From: Acestrorhynchus altus
Taxonomy: Eukaryota; Chordata; Actinopteri; Characiformes; Acestrorhynchidae
Direction: 5' to 3'
DNA length: 64,000 nt
Assembly (NCBI GenBank): GCA_034509495.1
Contig: CM067513.1
Location: forward strand, 23,200,280 to 23,264,279
Numbering within the stretch: the first letter of the stretch is position 1; each line of letters begins with the position of its first letter. Shown here one piece after another: positions 1 through 10,255 of the stretch. Both the position numbers and the translations under genes were made by a program. The notes beneath the pieces were generated by a model. That model made no database searches, was not told the DNA's origin, and saw nothing but the letters and a program-made list of their open reading frames with translations.

Positions 1-58
<58 letters not shown>
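1..58. repeat. (TA)n microsatellite
   Basis: The window opens in an uninterrupted TA dinucleotide array whose left end is cut by the window edge. It lies in a smyd2 intron. Confidence 0.95.
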
Positions 59-64
<6 letters not shown>

Positions 65-222
65 TATATATACATACCAAAAAATATATAATCGTGACAG
101 ATCTAACCCAGACTAATCTAATAAACAGTTGAATGCTTATCTTAGAACACAGAATGAGCAATAAGTTTAGGAAATGACTTAACTGCTGGCTGTGAGTGGG
201 ATAGCTTGAAAATCCTACTTAC

Positions 223-333
223 CTGTTTCAGAATGATTCTAGCAACCAGTCGTACAGTTTCTGAAGGACACCAGTTCTCACCATATGAACACATGGCAGA
301 GCACTCTAGCTTGTGCATGGGCCAATCTCCTTT
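223..333 (-). CDS. smyd2: smyd2 coding exon 3 (MYND/SET, partial gene)
   Basis: This 111-bp exon (37 codons, phase 0 at both ends) follows a CTAG acceptor at 334-337 and ends at a CAG|GTAAGT donor (GT at 222-221). It reads KGDWPMHKLECS, then GENW, PSETVRL and RIILKQ. SMYD2 carries the end of its MYND zinc finger there, with the last Cys/His ligands (H and C of MHKLEC), and then returns into the split SET domain. SMYD2 is a cytoplasmic and nuclear protein-lysine methyltransferase that uses S-adenosylmethionine on histone H3 and non-histone targets such as p53. The exon joins in frame to the MYND exon at 2068-2131. The rest of the gene, including the catalytic SET core, lies beyond the left edge. 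Recognition is from remembered family sequence, not a search. Confidence 0.9.
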
Positions 334-1799
334 CTAGTAAAAAGTCAAAGTGAACAGTTTATACCAGCTTTTAACTTAACACAGCAAATTGCTAAACACT
401 TCTGAACCCCAAAATAACCCATTAGCATCAGGCAATTAATTTCTAGATAAACTTTTACAGCTAGTGAAAGAAATTCTATCTGAAAATAAGATTTAAACAT
501 GTTCAGAAGATCACATTCCATAACCATGGGTATGAATCTAAGGCATTATTGACCTTTAAATTATTTCTTTAAACTTTTTTCTAAGCCATAAAGTTTTGTT
601 GCACTGTTCCTCCAATTAATTTTTACCATAAAGACCCATTTCTCTGCTCCAGTTTCACATTTGAAATTAAATCTATCAGCCATGATTAAAGTTCACATAT
701 CAGCTATGGTTATTTACATACGCTCCAGTTTCCCTGAATTGAAACTACAGCACTTTCTTACACACTCTGCTGTGACTTCAGGACACTATAATGTTAGTGT
801 AAATAATAACAATGAAAAATCAAAAGTATTTTGTTTGACAAAACAATATATAGAAATGCTGGTTGCACATTACAAAAGAAAAAAAAAATTTTCTTTACAC
901 TGATTCAGCTGCTACATATTTAAAAAAAAATTGTACTCAATATAGCATATCTTGTGATATGAACATTTGAATGTTTCTGGAAGCACCTTTTGTACAGAGA
1001 CAGTTTAGTTTATTAAATACAATGCTGGAAAATCAATTGTATCCAGTTTATTGAAAAATATTTGCCAGATTAATCGATTATCAAAATAATCATTAGCTGC
1101 AACCCTAATCAATATATACTTTTTTCACAATATTCTATTTTTGACTCTGTGTTTATAATTCAAATCCTGCATTGATCTAAAAAATGTCAGTTCCATGCAT
1201 CTGTGTCTGACCACACCTGTCATTTACTTTGTTTACTTTGAACAAGACACCAATCCACCATTTGTGTTGGGACACAGGTGGAATTGTCACTGCATTTAAC
1301 CGATCTATACAATGAACACACACAAAATTATTTCATTAAAAGCTCACCTTCCTATAACAAAAACAAAGAGCACAGGACAGCAGCAAAACCACAGCATCTC
1401 AGTGAAAAGGTGGAAACTTACAATCATAAAGAAATAAGGGCAAAACAGTGCATGCTGTGAATTTAGCCATAGTGGAGTTTGATGAAAAATAGGAATTAGT
1501 CAAAGTATGTTGTATTTAGAGCAGACTGCCCTGAATCCATGGTATTACTGATGCTCAATTTTACTAACTAGTAATGAGGGCTGCAAGTGCTGACACACAC
1601 AGACTCCTACTTTCCCCTTTGACCTTTTAATCCCACAAGTCTATGTTTTAAGTCACTGAAAGCTGAGCTTTTGGAAGACCCTCTCAATGGTGTAGAACCT
1701 TTTGGGTTCCAAGGGTGTCCATTTTGTGGACAAATGTGTTTAAAAAAATAGCAATAAGGGCCATAAAGGACTCTGCCTGTGCATGCACACAAATACACA
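334..1799. other. smyd2 intron 2, left part
   Basis: AT-rich intron sequence without a convincing gene. Near 1070-1112 a TAATCGATTA-type stretch followed by GCAACCCTAAT resembles the terminus of a fish non-autonomous DNA transposon. The open frames at 661-903 and 1278-1460 have no recognisable motif and look like chance. Confidence 0.5.
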
Positions 1800-2045
1800 A
1801 CAAAAATAATAATAGAAATAATAATAATAATAATAATAGTGACTATAATAATATAAGAGTAGTAATAAAAATAATAAGAGCAATATTAATACTACTAATA
1901 ATAGTAACAATAACAGTTATATTATTGAAAGGGGGAGGGAACCCTCCCTCCCAAAGGATCAATAAAGTTCTATTCTATTCTACAATAATAACAACAACAA
2001 CAAAAATAATAATAGTAATAATAGTAGTAATAATTGTACTACTAG
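1800..2045. repeat. (AAT)n-rich tract with an L2-type LINE tail
   Basis: A degenerate AAT/AAC trinucleotide array surrounds a short piece (about 1926-1985) with the motif GAGGGAACCCTCCC, then GGATCAATAAA and a TTCTA repeat. That piece matches the 3' end of the fish L2-like LINE seen more completely at 12740-12820. The microsatellites probably grew from the LINE's simple-repeat tail. Inside smyd2 intron 2. Confidence 0.7.
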
Positions 2046-2067
2046 TAATGAGGGCTGGTTGTATTAC

Positions 2068-2131
2068 CTGACACTCCACATTGCAGTAGTAGGCTTGTTT
2101 ACATTTCCCACACTTGGATAATGCTTCTCTT
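2068..2131 (-). CDS. smyd2: smyd2 coding exon 2 (MYND zinc finger)
   Basis: A 64-bp exon lies between a pyrimidine-rich acceptor ending TGTGCAG (2134-2132) and a CAG|GTAATA donor (GT at 2067-2066). One base completes the Arg codon begun in exon 1. The 21 codons then read REALSKCGKCKQAYYCNVECQ-like sequence: the CxxC and CxxxC pairs of the MYND zinc finger, a protein-interaction module inserted in the SMYD SET domain. The intron to exon 1 is only 98 bp, and the intron to exon 3 is about 1.7 kb. The exon is far below usual ORF cut-offs. Phase, length and residues all agree with SMYD2. Confidence 0.92.
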
Positions 2132-2229
2132 CTGCACAGAAACAATAAAGAAGACGTTATCCTGTGTTCTGGTGTGAACTAACCCAGCTGCCCTGCTGAC
2201 AGCAGACCGGTACCGGAACCGGGACCTAC

Positions 2230-2402
2230 CGGGCGAAGCAGAACTCGCAGTGGCTGCCCCTCTCATTCTCAGTCAGGACGTAGGAGTAGGCAGGGCAGGA
2301 GAAAAGCAGATCTCCGACTCGGAACTGTCTGGTTGCTCTGACGCCTCGGCCTTTACCCGGGCTGAGGAACCTCTCACAGCCCTCGATCCCCTCACACTTC
2401 AT
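2230..2402 (-). CDS. smyd2: smyd2 coding exon 1 (start, SET N-terminus)
   Basis: The reading frame starts at ATG 2402-2400 and runs 57 codons plus two bases to a CCCG|GTAGGT donor (GT at 2229-2228). The protein begins MKCEGIEGCERFLSPGKGRG. It continues with a GDLLFSCPAYSYVLT segment and NERG, ending in CEFCFA, which opens the MYND zinc finger. These match the N-terminus of SMYD2, including the GKGRG element of the SET domain that helps bind S-adenosylmethionine. The first in-frame Met gives the usual family length. The exon lies in locally CpG-richer DNA consistent with a promoter-proximal exon. A paralogue (SMYD1/3) is less likely, given the FLSPGKGRG and PAYxYVLT wording and the PROX1 neighbour. 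Which teleost ohnolog (a or b) is not resolved. Confidence 0.92.
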
Positions 2403-2660
2403 ACTGCGATCGCACGTCCTCCGCTAAAGCTTCCTGTAAACGACGTTCCTGATTACTGTTTACAGAAGATAATAATCAATATCCTTCTTTCCTTTTGGAA
2501 ATTCAGGTTGGTGACTACGGCAAGCCTGGTGACGCCAAAAAGACTCGCCACATGGTAAAGAAGAGACGGACAGCCCGACAGCGTAGGGCATTATCAGTTG
2601 CAGCATTCTGCGCGGTCCTAAAGCCGGCAAAAGCGAGATCAGTTCATTAACGGAACGCTT
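2403..2660 (-). promoter_or_regulatory. smyd2: probable smyd2 5' UTR and promoter
   Basis: Sequence immediately upstream of the smyd2 start is CpG-richer than its surroundings (for example GCGATCGCACG, GCGCGGTCC, CCGGC) and lacks a clear TATA box. I infer a CpG-type promoter; the start site cannot be placed by eye. The open frames crossing it on both strands (2250-2558 plus, 2460-2738 minus) are shadows. Confidence 0.5.
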
Positions 2661-2674
2661 CTGAACTTTTACCC

Positions 2675-3345
2675 CTGACTCACATCTGACTCTGCTGTAG
2701 AGAATCAGCTGTGAATCAGCTCTGACTGCTGCAGGCACTCAGCTCTGACTCAGATCTGACTCGGCTCTGACTCTGCTGTAGAGAATCAGATGTGAATCAG
2801 CTCTGACTGCTGCAGGGACTCAACTCTAACTCTGCTGTAGAGAATCAGATGTGAATCAGCTCTGACTGCTGCAGGGACTCAGCTCTGACTCGGCTCTGAC
2901 TCTACTGCAGAGACTCAGCTCTGACTCTGCTGCACATACTCAGTTCTGACTCTGCTGCAGGGACTCAGCTCTGACTAAGATCTGACTCAGCTCTGACTGC
3001 TGCAGACACTCAGCTCTGACTCTGCTGCAGACACTCTGCTTTGACTCAGCTCTAAGATCTGACTCAGCTCTGACTCTGCTGCAGAGACTCAACTTTGACT
3101 CATATCTGACTCTGCTGGAAAGATAGTTCTGAGTCAGCTCTGACTCTGCTGCAGAGACTCCACTCTGACTCAGCTGAGAATCTGCTGTGACTCTGATTCA
3201 GAGACTCAGCTCACACTTCACTCTGACTCAGCTATGTCTCTGCTGCAGACACTCAGCTCTAACTCAGCTGTGACTTAGCTCTGATTCTGAATCAGCTGTG
3301 ACTCTGCTGCAGAGACTCAACTCTGACTCTGAAGTAAATCTGAAG
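2675..3345. repeat. degenerate minisatellite, unit near CTCAGCTCTGACTCTGCTGC
   Basis: About 670 bp are built from variable copies of CTCAGCTCTGACTC and CTGCTGCAGAGA in units of roughly 25-35 bp. Shorter GACTCAGCTCT sub-units are mixed in. Copies are diverged and irregular, so the array is not freshly expanded. It lies directly upstream of the smyd2 promoter. Confidence 0.9.
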
Positions 3346-3700
3346 TAAATGCTTTCTTTCATATGATAAAAGCACTCATGACCGCTTATATATACCCCTC
3401 ATCAAAACTTTATGTTGTTTTTATTTTGTCTCTTTCCTGCTGTTGTTATTTAGAATTTCCCTTCCTGCTTCCTCTGTGTCACAAGTTTATTTCATACTGT
3501 TGGCACCACATTTAAATGAATTGCATTAGTCCGTATATAAACCCTTTCTGTTGCATCCTAATGTTTAACAAAACAGTCAAATGTGTTCCTGTAGCACAAA
3601 TTACTGTCAGTTTCTACATCTGATTACTGCCAATATCTGTCCATCTGACTTCTGTTGAGATCTGTTGAGATCTGTTGATATGAAGTAAAAGCTTCCTTTC
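3345..3700 (+). repeat. duplicated repeat block, copy A
   Basis: Contains TTGTTTTTATTTTGTCTCT, TCCTCTGTGTCACAAGTTTATTTCAT, GTTGCATCCTAATGTTTAACA and a short run of CATCTGATTACTGCCAATATCTGTC units. The same order recurs at 5040-5420, and the first motif recurs at 3685-3770. It is either a dispersed element or an old local direct duplication; no coding content. Confidence 0.7.
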
Positions 3701-5039
3701 AATTGATATTAGCACTCAGTTGACCGCTCATCAAAAAAGGTTGTTTTTATTTTGTCTCTGTCCTGCACCACCAACATCATGTTGTTATTTAGAAGTGCTA
3801 CAGGTTTAGAATTTATCATATGACAGAGGTGGTGATGATCCACTTCTGACAAAGCAGGTTCAGTAAAACTCTATATAGTTTTATATATATTTAACAATTG
3901 CAATGCTGTGTTTTGAGTTCATGCAGTGGTAATGCATAACACAATTCATTTGATTATAAGGAGTTGGAAGTAATCTTTATTATTTTTAAATCAAAATATT
4001 TGCACTTCATTTTCACAGCAGTGTATAAGATTTCATTTATGTTATGATTTTTTTCTTTACTACAATGTGCATCTTTAACTTTAAATCTTTAACATGAGGA
4101 CAGTAGTTAGTTTTTTGGAGAATCGAGAGTAGAGACACACAGTTTTTTGTCCTCTCATGCTTCCTTTTGTTTAACCCTCTTTGTGAAATTGTTTTAGTAG
4201 CTGGATAACCAGATATACTTTTTTGTATGAAGCTAAAATCTACTGAGTGGTTCTGTTGATATTTGTTCTTTGGCGACATTAATTGAAAGTTGGGAAAGGG
4301 AAAGTTGTCAGAGCATCAATCTAAGGCTCCTCCAAAAGTCTCTAGTTTTCTACTAGGTGTTTAGTCGGGTTGATATCTGGAGATATCAAGGAACAAAATG
4401 AGATTTCAGAAGATTTTCAGACTGGCTAAAGTTGATCTAGACATGACAGGATAAGGATTTGGACTGCCTTAAATACCCCTCTATGTCGCCATCTTCTGGA
4501 AAAATATTTCCAATTATTCTTAATGAAAGGGATCTTTAATAAACCACTTTAATAGGGGAAAACCTATGTTCTATCTGCACATTTAATAATAATGATTAAG
4601 TGCAACATATTAATGCATTATTATTATTAATGAATAAGTATTATTAATAACAATCCAGTGCTGGGCTTGGTGTTAAACTAAGTTAGTCTGCGACTCATGT
4701 GCCCTGAATTAAATCTAAACAACATCATAAACAACATAACATCTTAATAATCTTTACAAATATATACAAATTAAATATTTACAGACCACCAGGACCCTAC
4801 TTTTAAAGAATATAGTGATTTTTACTGCAGACTTTGCAGTGTGTAGTGATAAAGTAATAATTGTAGGAGATTTTAACCTTTAAACCTTTTAACCTTTTTA
4901 ACCTTGACTGTCAAAAATACTTTTAACTAATACTCTCTACACCTTTCACAAAAAGATCTGTACTTTTACTCTCTATATTTTTCTTATTTTTATTTTTGAA
5001 TCACTGTTTTAATCGGGTACCAAATCATACCTAATCTGA
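3701..5039. other. intergenic, nothing recognised
   Basis: AT-rich sequence between the two copies of the duplicated block. The minus frame at 4037-4279 has no recognisable motif. TTTAACC/AACCTTT repeats near 4872-4905 are short and simple. Confidence 0.5.
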
Positions 5040-5420
5040 ATCTCATACAGCCCCCCTTCCTCCTTCCTCTGTGTCACAAGTTTATTTCATATTGTTGGCA
5101 ACACATTTAAATGAGATGCGAATTGACATTACTATCAATGTTAACCCTTTCTGTTGCATCCTAATGTTTAACAATCAGCCAAATGTGTTCCTGTAGTACA
5201 GATTACAGTCAATGTCTCTCCATCTGATCACTGCCAATATCTGTCCATATGATTACTGTCAATATCTGTCCATCTGACTACTTTCTATATCAGTCCATCT
5301 GATTGCTGTCGATATCTGACCATCTTATTACTTTCAATATATGTCCATTAGCTTACTGTCCATTAGCTTACTGATGATAGCAGTCCACCAGATTACTCAC
5401 AATATCTGTCTATTGCATTT
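5040..5420 (+). repeat. duplicated repeat block, copy B, with minisatellite
   Basis: Repeats the motif order of 3345-3700. It then extends into a degenerate array (about 5215-5415) of units near ATATCTGTCCATCTGATTAC, about 25-30 bp long. Confidence 0.7.
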
Positions 5421-6000
5421 ACATTTAGGCCTTTTGGCAAATTATCTAGTGTGCCTTACAAAAGTGCTTTGCTGTTCACTCAGAAAATATCATTAGCTAG
5501 TTTATAGAGGATAGAGTTACCTCAAGATTAGATACTGCCAAATACACAAATTGTGTGGTTGGATACCTTGATACCCATCTACATTCAGTATAATTTTAAA
5601 CCTTTAATGTGTTAAATGCCCTAAAAAGAGATGGGTTTTCAGTCGGCATTTGAGGACAGCAAGAGCTGTTCAGACACCCAGGAAAATTAAGACAGACAGA
5701 AAATAATCTGGATACTTGTCTTCCATGTATCCTGAGGGATGTTGGGTGAAGATAAGCTGTACTTAAGGCTCTTGGTTGTTTTGACCATTGCCATCAAATG
5801 CAGAGGAGCTGGTCAATTTTTGTTTTTGTAGGCCAGGATCAAGGCCTGTTCAAGGCATGTTTTGAGTCTGAAAAGGAGTTCCATATCTGAACTTGGGAAC
5901 ATTAAAGATGAGCCATGCCCCTGCATTTTGGATCAGTTTCCAGGGCCTGATATATGTATAGGAAGGCCAGGTAGAAGGGAGTTGCAATAGTCAAGTTTTG
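5421..6000 (+). repeat. unclassified fish interspersed repeat, copy A
   Basis: Begins GCATTTACATTTAGGCC, then CTTACAAAAGTGCTTTGCTGTTCACT, and later AAGCTGTACTTAAGGCTCTTGG, TTTTGACCATTGCCAT and TTTGTAGGCCAGGATCAAGG. The same motifs in the same order occur at 13545-13990, inside a Tc1-like element. Class is uncertain. The overlapping minus frames at 5933-6304 are not genes. Confidence 0.6.
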
Positions 6001-6459
6001 AAATGATAAGAAACTGAAAAAGCTGAGATTTAAGATGAAACCTGGGTGTCAGAAGGTAGGATAGAAAGGAAGAGTTGAGTGTCATCAGCATGGCAGTGGT
6101 AAGAAAACCCATGAGAGATACTTTGCCAAGAGAATGAGTGTAGAGAGAAGAGAAGAAGAACACCAGGAACACAAGTCTGCATGGAGCAGATGTGGCCTCC
6201 CGCCATGTTACCTGATAAAAATGCACCTCCAGGCACAATGCAAACCGTCGCCATACTAAACAGGTGATTCTGATCAGATTACTGACGATATATGTTACTG
6301 TCATCTATTTACTGTGCAATTTCCTTTCCTTTCTTCAAACATAATGCTTTTCATTTAAACCAAAAATATCTGTTTTGGTCTCATTCATTCACAAAACATT
6401 TTTTTTGTGAATGAATGAGACCCAAGCTCCTGAGATATTGACAGATTCTTGTTCTTTTG

Positions 6460-6515
6460 CTCAGTGCTTCCTGCTCAGTGCTTCCTGCTCAGTGCTTCCT
6501 GCTCAGTGCTTCCTG
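6460..6515. repeat. 14-bp tandem repeat x4
   Basis: Four perfect head-to-tail copies of CTCAGTGCTTCCTG. Confidence 0.95.
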
Positions 6516-6699
6516 CTTGCTAAGAGTTTGGTGTAGCTGTGGATTAGCTGTTTGCTAGTACTGTTTGCTGAGTTAGCTGGTGTAGCTGTCTGCTCTTGCA
6601 GAGCCTGTTTTGCTGTTTGTTTGCTGGCTGTTCACTACTTGTGCAACTTGTGAAACTTCTTCTTCCATATTAACCATTTTAGATTATTTTTCAGACTTC

Positions 6700-7065
6700 T
6701 TTTGCAGCTCTCAGAAAGTGGAGTAGCTGTCTTCTCCGGCTGGTCTGTTTGCTTGCTCAGAGTGTGGCATGTTTAATGTAAACCCTTTTTCCAGCTCTAG
6801 TGATAATAATAGTGATAGTGTTTGTACTAAGTGTCAGATAATTAGCTCCCTGCTGGAAAAGGTGGACAAGTAAGAGGTGTGTCTAGGGTTTACTGAAGGA
6901 CAGAGAGTTAAGTGCTCAGTATTAGCAGCCCCGGGTGCCTCAGGGAAAGTCAGCACCCCCTCGACTCCGGCATCAGAGCCCTCCCCTCCTGTTCACGTGT
7001 CAAACAGGTTTTCCCCCCTCTGCGAAACACCCGTTGAGGAGCCTGTTCAAAGAACAAGAACTTTT
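6700..7065 (+). mobile_element. degenerate LINE 5' region (ORF1-like)
   Basis: A short frame at 6877-7065 contains a Pro/Ser-rich linker followed by HVSNRFSPL. That resembles the SNRFxxL segment seen in ORF1 proteins of fish L2/CR1-type LINEs. Upstream DNA encodes CTKCQI-like and LLEKVDK-like remnants. No full ORF survives. The call rests on a short motif and is tentative. Confidence 0.35.
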
Positions 7066-7270
7066 TGATTGTTTCTCATTGATTGAAAACACCTGACTCT
7101 AATTTCATCTTCAAACGATCTGCTAATTCTAAAGGATTGCATACTTTTGCCTCTCATGGATATGTAATATGGCATAATTTTCCTCAATAAATAAATGAGC
7201 AGTGTAATAGTCTCATTTATGTGATTTGTGTAAAATCAGGGGAAATATTGAAAAAGTTCAGGGTTTCACA
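7066..7270 (-). mobile_element. non-autonomous DNA transposon fragment, copy A
   Basis: Contains TCTGCTAATTCTAAAGGATTGCATACTTTTGCC, ATATGTAATATGGCATAATTTTCCTCAATAAATAAATGAG and CTCATTTATGTGATTTGTG. The same series occurs in reverse complement at 18755-19100, so these are two copies of one dispersed element in opposite orientation. No transposase frame. Confidence 0.7.
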
Positions 7271-7760
7271 TTTAATCACCACTTGATGTCAAATAAATAC
7301 TAAAACACTATATGTAAATCTGCTAAAATTAAGGCCTATGTGAAAAGACTGAAACAGACTATTAGTGTTCAGGGTGTATATATATATATATATATTCAGG
7401 GTATCAGAGCTGAGAATATTACCACATTCATCATCTGTGAGCAGGATATCAGTTGGCCATACATTGGTGCTATTAAAAAATCCAACAATGATTAGAACTT
7501 AGATCTAAGGTTTAGAACTAATTGGCCAAAAAACTATCTATTTTTTTTTTTTTTACTAAGAATTACTTTCTATGGTCCACCTGTAGGTCACATATCTTGA
7601 AAATGACAGCAGATATGTGATATAGATTTATTATTAGACTTTTATTGTCATGTACACCCAGTCATGAGATTCAGTTTTCCAAAAGGAGCTGAGAGAAACC
7701 CTGAGGAACTATCAGGCTTTCAATACAGTACTTACAGCTTTAAGATTTTCCCACATTTAT

Positions 7761-7789
7761 CCCTCACCCTAACCCTAACACTAACCCTC
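7761..7789. repeat. short interstitial telomere-like motif
   Basis: Four near-perfect CCCTAA-type hexamers in a row, with one CACTAA variant. They match the vertebrate telomere repeat on the minus strand. Confidence 0.8.
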
Positions 7790-7799
7790 AAACGTAACT

Positions 7800-8095
7800 G
7801 TATTTTGGGGGGATTTTATGTCATAGACCAACACAAAGTAGCAAGTATTTATGAATTGAAAATAAATTTATAGTTTAAAAAGAAATAAATATATGAATAA
7901 ATAAAATATCTAAATAAAATCTAGTGTGACCAATTGCATTAAGAAGTCACCTAAAAATAGAGTCCATCTGTGTATAAAATATTCTCAGCATAACTACTGC
8001 TGTTTAGTGAAGGCCTCAGAGGTTGGTTAGACAACATTAGTGAAAAAAACATCATCATGAAAACCAAGGAAAAAACCAAACAGGTCAGGGATAAT
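7800..8095 (+). mobile_element. degenerate Tc1-like element fragment
   Basis: GTCATAGACCAACACAAAGTAGCA at the left and GAGGTTGGTTAGACAACATTAGTGA with CATCATGAAAACCAAGGAA at the right resemble a widespread fish Tc1-like element. The centre is shortened. The frame at 8057-8332 has no host-gene motif. Confidence 0.45.
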
Positions 8096-9734
8096 TTCTT
8101 TACCAACCCCCATCCCGTTTTTTATAGTATAGGACCTATACATAGAGCAGAGGGTTTGCATATTAAAGAGGGGGTTAGTGAGTTGCAGCTGTCCAGCTTG
8201 TCATCCCTTGCAGTTCTCCATCCTTCACACATCTCTCCTAACCATATTATACGGTTACAGTATGGTTATATTAATGATATTATAGTGACTTACTGTCACT
8301 ATATGTATAATGTGACAAACGTGCTATCCTGAGCACAAGAAATTCTTGTGATGCACAACATGAAATAATTGCAGTGCTTGCTACTTTCATGTCTCTCTTT
8401 TTATTGGCTTTAGAAAAAAAATAAAGCAGCAGTCCTTAATCCCAGCATCAGTCTCAGGCTGGCTGGGATTTTGTTGAAATCATTCAACAGGTACAAAACA
8501 TATTCTTGGTAAAGTCAACGTTTTGACTGTATTTTTCTGTCATCATGTGTTTTATGTCTCTCTATTCTGTGTTTTTATGAGATATTATAATTTCATGCTT
8601 TGCTGTTTTGTTTCACTATCTGCTGGAGGATTTTATTGTGGTTATGACTCATTCTTAGATTCTTTAAGATACTCAGTGAAGTATGTTTTTTAAATGTACT
8701 CTATAAACTCAATTGATTATTTAAGAAGATTACACTGGTGTTTTTCTCCTGCATTTTAGCAAAGTATAATTTGTGTAGAAACAATAGTTTTCTGTAGAGA
8801 ACTTTCTTGCCAAATGCCATTTGTTATAATAATGTTTAATAAATATAACACAACTTACCATACCTGTTCCTCTGGAGCCCTGCTGATGACTTCTTGGCAC
8901 TGGAATAAGAAAACTAAATTACAAAACCAATTATTTATGAAGGATGTCATCAACTTGTGTTCTAGAGATTAGATTACCAGAGATTTTTCTAATGAACTGA
9001 GAAATTTTACTGAACAGTGCTCCAGTTCACTAAAGGAATTTGTAAATCTTCACTCACTTTTGTCACATGAGCAAGCTAAACTGATCTCTAATCACCTCCC
9101 AACAGCCTGTCACAGTTTTTTTTTTATAACTTTTTTGTTTTATTTCTCTATCCAGTTTAACTTGTCATTTTTTGTTTTTCTTATTTATGTGTTTATTTAT
9201 TAAAATTTGGTTTGTTACTCTTAAATGTAAACAATATAATTAGGACCTTATTTATTTCATTTATTTTGCATCCAAAATATATAAATATTTCTTTTCCCTA
9301 CCTTTTTCTAAATCTTAATCCCCCTCTTTCTACTAATTTTAAATTAGGATTAACTGGTGAATTGAAAACACCCACAGTGCATTGTAAGAAATGCAGATCT
9401 TTTTATTCTTTCTAATGCACCAGAGAGCCTGAGGAACAAATTGCAGGACTATGTAAATGGCAGTATGCCCAAAAAGATAAATCTGCCACTAGGTGTCACC
9501 ATGTCATCTGATACCCAATGTGTTTATTCTATTGACATGAAGTGAAAAGAAAAGCAGCAGAAGTGTATGATCACTGAAACACTGAATCTACACAATATAA
9601 GCATGTTCAATAATCAGTACTGTACTGAGGAAAAAGTATTTGCCCCTCCAGTCTCTCTATATTTTTTCATAATTGCATTTTAATGTTTGCATAAAACATT
9701 TAAATGTTTCAATTAACTCATTTTAATATGACAG
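8096..9734. other. intergenic, nothing recognised
   Basis: AT-rich DNA with no supported exon. A stretch at 8840-8905 (acceptor-like and TTCTTGGCAC) and the plus frame 9212-9415 have no recognisable product. Confidence 0.5.
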
Positions 9735-10255
9735 ACATCACAACATAACATAAAGAGCAACACAGAACATAACACAACACAGAACACAACACAACACAAA
9801 ACAGCAACAACACAACATATAACACAACATAACACAAATCAACAACACGGAACATAACACAACATAACACAAAACAGCAACACAACACATGTTGTTAACC
9901 TTTTTATTTCTTGATTTCTGCAAAGCTGCTCTGTGACAACTTCATTTGTGAAGAGTGCTATACAAATAAATGTTGATTGGATTTGATTTGATATCACAAC
10001 ATAAAACAGAACAGCAACAACACAGAACATAACACAACACAACGCAAAACAGAAACAACACAACATTTAACAACAGAACACAAAACAACAACACAACATA
10101 TAATACAATGTAACAAAAAAAACCAACAACACAGAACATAACACAACATGACAAAAAACAGCAACAACACAATATATAACACAACAGAACACAAAACAGC
10201 AACAACACCACAACAGACCAAAATGACAATACATAGCACAATACAACACAAGTTC
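9735..10255. repeat. AACAC-rich low-complexity tract with LINE tail
   Basis: Two blocks of ACAACACAGAACATAACAC-like repeats (9735-9895 and 9995-10255) flank a unique piece at 9896-9994. That piece reads GCTGCTCTGTGACAACTTCATTTGTG, then ACAAATAAATGTTGATT, which is the 3' terminus of the LINE seen at 19640-20490. The many Cys/Val/Leu-rich minus frames here are artefacts of the repeat. Confidence 0.9.

Noticed and set aside
2250..2558. 102-codon plus-strand frame
   Set aside because: Antisense shadow of smyd2 exon 1, which has phased splice sites and clear SMYD2 residues.
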